From the NCBI RefSeq assembly GCF_026210795.1, contig NC_089434.1, forward strand, positions 3,720,001-3,784,000: a stretch of 64,000 bases of DNA, in the 5' to 3' direction. The notes under the pieces are model-generated. The model saw only the letters and a list, made by a program, of their open reading frames with translations, did no database searches and had not been told where the DNA came from. The DNA comes from Rhizophagus irregularis. Its lineage: Eukaryota; Glomeromycota; Glomeromycetes; Glomerales; Glomeraceae. The position numbers were made by a program, and so were the translations under genes. Position 1 is the first letter of the stretch. The number at the start of each line of letters is the position of its first letter. Of the stretch, positions 59,001 through 64,000 are shown in pieces.

Positions 59001-59640
59001 CTATCTTTCTATTTGATAATAATTATCAAATTGTTTTATTAAAAAAAATAAATTTTTTTTTATTTATTAAAAAAAAAATCAACGATAAGAAAAATTTTCT
59101 AAATAAGAGATTCCATTTTAAAACGCCAACATGCATTAAAGTTTCTCAAATATAATAACTTTAGTAACGAATAAAACCTGATAAAAACAGGTGAACAACT
59201 TTTTGATGTGATAAAATGATAATTTTAATTTTTTTAAAATTAAAAAAAAAAAATCAAAATAAATAACAAATAAATGGGCAACCCATTTGAATTGTTTAAA
59301 TGATCTGCATTTAAAATTACTTTATATGTCTTCGCTTTGTCCGTCAAAAAAGGAAATAATTGATCTACACTTTGAATACTTAATAAATATTAATTTTAGC
59401 GATCGTATATTTTTTTAGTTTAGTTTTAATTTTAAAATTAGAAAATTTTCAAAAAAAAGACTATACATTCTGAAAAAAAAAACTATATCACAAATTTAAA
59501 ATAATTCTTTCAACATGATTAGCCGTTGCATATTTGCAGAAAAATATAATCAAATTTGTGTTGGTGTAATAAAATTCTAACCCTGTTTATACTCACTTTA
59601 TACTGTATCACACTGTCACAAATCTAAATTCATAAAATTT

Positions 59641-60314
59641 TTTGGCAATCAATCAAGTTGTGACAATGAAACTATGTTCAGCGCTGCGGCCGCTGCGCCT
59701 ATAAATGGTGCGATTCCACGTGACAATAATTAAGTCACGGGATCAATACAGCATCAATCCATATTAAACGTGTCCAGAAATTATTTTGTTACAAAAAAAA
59801 AGAAAGAAAGAAAATTTCGTCACCGTGAATTTACTTTTACTTCCAAAAAAAAATAAAATAAAATTTCAAAAAAGAAAAAAAAAATATTTAAAAATTATTA
59901 ACATCTAATATTTTTGACAATTAATTTCAATTAATTTTATGATAAAAAAATACGAAAATTATAAAACGCGCCATGACGCTAGTAGATTAGCTAAGCTGAT
60001 TCTATTAATATAATAATTATATTCCACTTTGTAGTATTATAACTCTACAACATATACTTCACATATATTCATATTTCATATAAGTTTTCGATTTTTTTTT
60101 TATTTTACAATATTTGCAATACAAAAAAATAGTATTAATTAAATCTTTTTTTCTGACCATTTTCGAGGGTGCCGAGCAATTTTAATTAGTATAACTTGTT
60201 TAGTTTAGACCCTAGTTTTTGAGAAACGTTGAGCGCCAGTGGTGTGATTTAGTAAAGTCAAAAAAATTCGGCTATTCCTGTTTTGATAATTTTCACCCCC
60301 ACCATGCATAACAT
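59641..60314. other. Intergenic, no gene seen
   Basis: A short stretch near 59670-59730 is less AT-rich (GCGCTGCGGCCGCTGCGCC and GATTCCACGTGAC). Nothing codes here that I can support. Confidence 0.4.
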
Positions 60315-60838
60315 TACAGTCGGACCTCTATGTACTGATACAACTGTTTGAGAAAAAAGTATCGGCACATCAAATTATCGATATATTAAGAAAATTTTAT
60401 GTACCGATATTGATCAAATATAGGTATGATAAAATTTTACTGTAATCGCCACTGGATATAACGAACCCTCCGTTCCAGGTTCGGTATATAGTGAATTCGT
60501 AATATAATATACCGAAATTCTGGATAATTTGGGCCAAATTTGTAGTGCCGGCCAGAATTAGAATTTCGTTTTGACATAATTTTTTCGTAAAAATTACTGG
60601 CCGGCGCTATAAATCTGGCCTGGATTAGTTTATAGTCACATGACTGTTCGTTATAGAAGATATGATAATATTATAAGGCTAATATATAGGGATCGGTTTG
60701 AATGCGTTATATAGTGATTTATTATAAAAGTTCGTTATATCCAGTGAAATTATTTATAAAAAATCAGTTCTGGAAATTCCGCTTCGGTATAACGAGGTTT
60801 CGGTACAAACAGGTTCGTTATAACCAGTGGCGACTGTA
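60315..60838. mobile_element. Pogo/Tigger-type MITE, possibly nested
   Basis: The right end at 60838, reverse complemented, reads TACAGTCGCCACTGGTTATA then ACGAACC. A left partner at about 60438-60467 reads CGCCACTGGATATAACGAACC-like after TACTGTAAT, giving an element of about 400 bp. A further left end, TACAGTCGGACCTC at 60315, begins like pogo/Tigger elements (CAGTCGGACCTC with a TA target) but lacks its own right end, so one element may have inserted in another. The interior has CTGGCC/GGCCGG and CAGTCACATGACTG palindromes. It has no coding capacity. A pogo-like transposase relic lies just to the right. Confidence 0.55.
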
Positions 60839-61049
60839 TATAATAAAATATCTCAATTTAAATTAATTGTATAACAACGAAATTTTATACATTTATTATT
60901 ATATTATTATATTACTAGGTTATTAGCATAAATGAATAATATATTATTGCTAAACCCATCCGTCTATTGAATAAAACTATCTAATGTAGTTTACTTTACA
61001 TCATTAATATGTGATGTTAATACTCGACATCTTAATTTTTTCAAAATAT

Positions 61050-62300
61050 TTAATTTATCTGGATTAGTAAATATGATGAATACTTAGAAAATAAAACAAG
61101 ATCATCCAGATGACTTAAGGTTTCTTTGGTTGAAATCACGCTATCCTTGGATTTCATCACGGGCACAATTTCATCATCTGCTATTAAACAGACACAAATA
61201 TGAAAAAAATCCACTACATCCATAGGATCATTGAATGGAAGTTGGTAAATCAGCTCTTGTATCTCCATGAACGAATTGCTCGATCATCATGATCCTCATT
61301 TGTAGCGCTCATTTCATCTTGCGGAAGAATTCGTTGCCAACAATTAAAAATTGTCTGCTGACTTACAGAATCTTAAGCATTAGTTAATTGATGGCATCAT
61401 AAATATTTAGTGGAATGACTTCTTATTCAATTCTTGTGAAATTTTGTACTCCTCGATCAAGTAATTTCTGATGTTGCGCCTGAACTATCAAAAATACACA
61501 ATTTAGATAATTTGAATCTAGCTTGTAAAACATCTATGTTAATATTAATAAATAATAAAATATATTACCGACCGTAAAAGAATTAATAATACCTGCATCA
61601 CGTAAATGTGCTGTAGTATTTAGTGTTCACATTTGTTTTCATTTATTACATGCGCTTATTATCAACCAGTAAAGATGGCGATTTTGCAATCCGCATTTGC
61701 CAATCCAATTTTGCAAAGATAGTCATTCCATATTGAAAGCTGCGTCCATGCAGTAGAATTCCAATAGTAATTATCGATAAATCTTCTTTTTTTTCCCATG
61801 GGATTGATAATCATGGATAAAAGTAGCTTCAATTTCTCATGGGCAGTAGCGTAACACATTTTTTGATTTTTTTTTCAGAAAGTGGACCTTGTACTAGTGT
61901 TTTGGAAGTTCAAGATCCATACAGTCCTAAAATAAAAAGAAAAAAATATTATTCATTTACTAAAAAAAAAAAATTTAAGATTACCTGTTTCATCATAATT
62001 AAAAACATCGTCCAAAACATAACTTTAATGATTTCACGCAAAATTTTCCTTTCTTCTTCTAATATTTCCAATGTGCACTTTTAGCTTCACCCCATTTAAT
62101 GTACTGTTTTAAATTACGACGTTCTTTAAATCCATTTATCCATTTATTAGGAGCTTTAAATTTATTGACTTCAAACTCCCGTGCAAAATTTAGCTTTTAC
62201 ACGTAAAATATCCGTCAGTATTTGGAATAAGGTCTGCACTCTGCAGTAAGTGTGTTTGTTGTTCGAAAGAGCCTTTTCAATTTAAAGAAAACGTGTAGAC
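61050..62300 (-). pseudogene. Decayed pogo/Tigger-like (CENP-B/DDE) transposase
   Basis: Read on the minus strand with frameshifts, recognisable parts occur in family order. An N-terminal part (about 62290-62060) includes a TDILRVKAK segment, then FAREFEVNKFKAPNKWINGF and KERRNLK, which fits the CENP-B-type HTH. Next comes a GEAKSAH...REIIK segment, then NYDETGLY (about 62000-61900, holding the first catalytic Asp and possibly split by an intron) and TLVQGPLSEKK. CVTLLPMRN is followed by STAWTQLSIWNDYL (about 61750). A C-terminal part (about 61340-61050) includes NCWQRILP and MEIQELIYQLPFNDPMDVVD. Several stops and shifts make it non-functional. The middle of the catalytic core is missing or unrecognisable. 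Confidence 0.7.
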
Positions 62301-63600
62301 TTATAGTATATTTATCGCACATTGAAGATCTGACACACTTTATTACAATTTCGACACAACATATAAATATAATTCGGATCTTTTTCTTGGATACTCTCTA
62401 AATGATTCCGGTGAAGTTTTGATTTCATCACATAATAAACGTACAATGTGTATAAACAAATGGAAAATACAAATTGACATTTATTTTTAATTTCAAGTAA
62501 AATTTATGAATAATCCGATTTTAACAAGAATCAGAAATAAATATTGTTTGACAATGAACGAAAAATTATTTTTATAAAAGAATTTTAATTTGTAAAAGGA
62601 ATTAATTTATAGTTAATTGGTTGGTTTAATTTATTTTTAATATCACCCCTATAAAAAATTTATCAGAAAAATGATCACGTGTCTGAGTTTCTTCGAAACA
62701 AAAACTAGAAAAACGATCATTTATCAGAGTTTTTTACCGTTGCAAGCCTGTAATTAAACGATGTATTCACCTCTTCTAAGTAAAAATAAAAAACAATAAA
62801 TATTTATCGGATTTTTTCCAGAATTTATAAAGCATGATACTTGAAAATTTTTTTTTCCACCACGTAAATAAATCGACAAGCGGAGCTGATGTGAATTGAC
62901 AATGGTATGAAACAGACGAAGGTAACTCATAAAAAATAGTTTAAATTTCAACGAACTAAAGGGCAGGATGAATTAATAGGTAAAGATGATCTTCGGAGAA
63001 CTCGGAAGATGCCAATCAATAACGCTACTAATTATTTTCAGAGGATGTTCAATTTTTTGAAGCGAGGGAAAGTCTAACGGGTTCGACGGTTAATAAAAAT
63101 AATTTAGTTACAGATCTTAACAAATTGAATTCATAATTTAGTGGTATAATCAAAATATTAATGTGAATGGAGAAGGATCAAAAGGTAAAGGTAAAGAGGT
63201 TGAGACGGATAATGATAAATTAAATGCAAACAAAAAACGCGCAAACTCAGGGAAGTAGGGATGATAGTAATAGTGAGTAATCATGCAATAAAGTAATCTT
63301 TTATACTGTAGCTTACTTAGTCACAATACAGTTAGGTTTTTGTAGAATTTCTTTTGTATTAGTTTAAATACTTTATTGAGATGATGTATTTACGTCTATA
63401 TTGAAATTAATTACGTTCTGTAATTACTCCAATAAAATTTTTATAAAAAAAAAATGGTCAAAAGCTTCCGTATACAAAACGTGTTTTGCAAGATATGGAA
63501 TTGTATTTCAAAATGTATCTAGCCGTATCTCTCAGTATAAAAAACGTATCTACTTTTTTTATAGGGATTAGAAACTTAACTATAAAAATTGTGGTGCTAA
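62301..63600. other. Intergenic with element fragments
   Basis: A minus-strand stretch near 62320-62450 reads MKSKLHRNHLESIQEKDPNY then IYMLCRNCNKVC, a possible zinc-ribbon-like remnant of unknown origin. At 62646-62720 the words CCCTATAAAAAATTTATC and AAAATGATCACGTGTCTGAGT match the element at 39727. Near 63150-63220 a plus frame rich in Gly, Lys and Glu is too short to assign. Confidence 0.35.
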
Positions 63601-63960
63601 AATTGTGCAAATTTGAACAACTGAAAATGAAAAAAATCGGTTAACATGTGTTCTTAGAGTTCTTGCAGATGGTACAAACTTACCACCAACTGTCATTTTT
63701 AAAGATAAGCAAATGCCAAGGAATTTATCTTTAAAGATAGACTTCGTGAAAAGTGGAATATCTGGACGAGTTCTGATAAATTTTCTTATACTAAAGGTGG
63801 GAATTTGAGAAAGCCCGAATTTGCAAATGGATACTGAGACATGACGGAAATTCCAAAAGAAATGATTGTAAAGTCATTTAAAAAATAAAAAATGCGGTAT
63901 TAGTAACGCGATGGATGGGTCAGAAGATGATTTGTTTGGACAAGATAAAAGAGGAGGAAT
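63600..63960 (+). pseudogene. Internally deleted pogo/Tigger-like transposase fragment
   Basis: The plus strand encodes LADGTKLPPTVIFKDK (about 63665-63710), which is the segment before the second catalytic Asp of pogo DDE transposases. Within 30 bases the reading jumps to FKDRLREKWNIW (about 63735-63770), which in complete proteins lies about 100 residues later, after the catalytic core. It then continues GNLRKPEFANGY, a stop, DMTEIPKEMIVKSFKK, a shift, and ISNAMDGSEDDLFG. TTTAAAGATA occurs at both edges of the deletion, pointing to microhomology-mediated loss. The catalytic centre is gone. The fragment runs to near the window end. Confidence 0.75.
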
Positions 63961-64000
63961 TTGATGAAAACGAAAAAGAAATTATAGATATAGATAGTGA

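Larger units (their letters stand above)
53560..59640 (+). repeat. Tandem array of ~1.05-1.27 kb gene-like units, about 5-6 copies
   Basis: The landmark TATAGTTTTTACGCCATTT recurs near 53891, 54948, 56214, 57289 and, changed, 58334. Spacings are about 1057, 1266, 1075 and 1045. The long unit contains an internal ~150 bp duplication at about 54985-55280. Shared blocks in order: ACGCCATTTACTGTGGATAG, a T-run/A-run palindrome, an exon-like segment beginning ATGTCATTATCTGC, an ATTTTCATTGTATGGCGATC block, CAAACTCCGTGTGAAA, a GACTTTTATTCATCGAGAAA block ending in a stop, TTATTTTGGTT, and CCAGATGACCAA. The sixth unit (about 59000-59640) is heavily degraded. The units look like duplicated small multi-exon genes in various states of decay. 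Confidence 0.8.

Overview
The window looks like nuclear DNA of an arbuscular mycorrhizal fungus of the Rhizophagus type (Glomeromycotina). This is an inference from several things seen together: very high A+T content, genes with short GT-AG introns, a kinase with a paired-cysteine N-terminus, an F-box/leucine-rich protein, a divergent HMG-box protein, and many decayed hAT and pogo elements and short inverted-repeat elements. There are no ribosome binding sites, operons, CRISPR arrays or rRNA genes, and I recognised no tRNA.

Genes are sparse. Six protein genes can be supported: a five-exon multi-pass membrane protein (11416-12507, minus), a SWIRM-domain protein (16973-17941, minus), a divergent HMG-box protein with a P/Q-rich tail (25126-25890, plus), a six-exon protein kinase (32590-34497, minus), an F-box protein (47268-48788, minus) and a two-exon protein of unknown function (52500-53324, minus). 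For the three multi-exon genes the exons were joined by hand. Every junction is GT-AG, keeps frame and ends in a stop, and exon coordinates are given in the entries. The six genes do not form a pathway. They belong to classes common in these fungi: signalling, ubiquitin-ligase adaptors, chromatin and DNA binding, and lineage-specific proteins.

Region by region: 1-8.4 kb holds decayed coding fragments, including a hAT-like (DUF659-type) transposase remnant whose 3' part has been amplified as a ~538 bp tandem repeat. 8.4-16.9 kb holds the membrane protein gene, a 22 bp palindrome and small inverted-repeat elements. 17-25 kb is the SWIRM gene plus mostly featureless AT-rich DNA. 25-32 kb holds the HMG gene, a ladder of exon-like modules near 28-29 kb and a probable LTR. 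32.5-34.5 kb is the kinase. 34.7-39.4 kb is dense in non-autonomous DNA transposons with visible target-site duplications: three hAT-type, one flanked by TTAA, and one foldback with a 14 bp flanking repeat. 42.8-45.0 kb is a 2.26 kb foldback element with palindromic arms, 23 bp satellite units and a purine/A-rich core. 47-53 kb holds the F-box and unknown genes. 53.6-59.6 kb is a ~6 kb tandem array of ~1.05-1.27 kb units, each carrying conserved exon-like segments. 60-64 kb holds pogo/Tigger-like transposase remnants and a related short element.

The best candidates for something undescribed are the 42.8-45.0 kb foldback element, the 53.6-59.6 kb array of gene-like units and the 37.3-38.0 kb foldback element. 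They are structural observations from reading the sequence. Copy number, transcription and homology could not be tested here.
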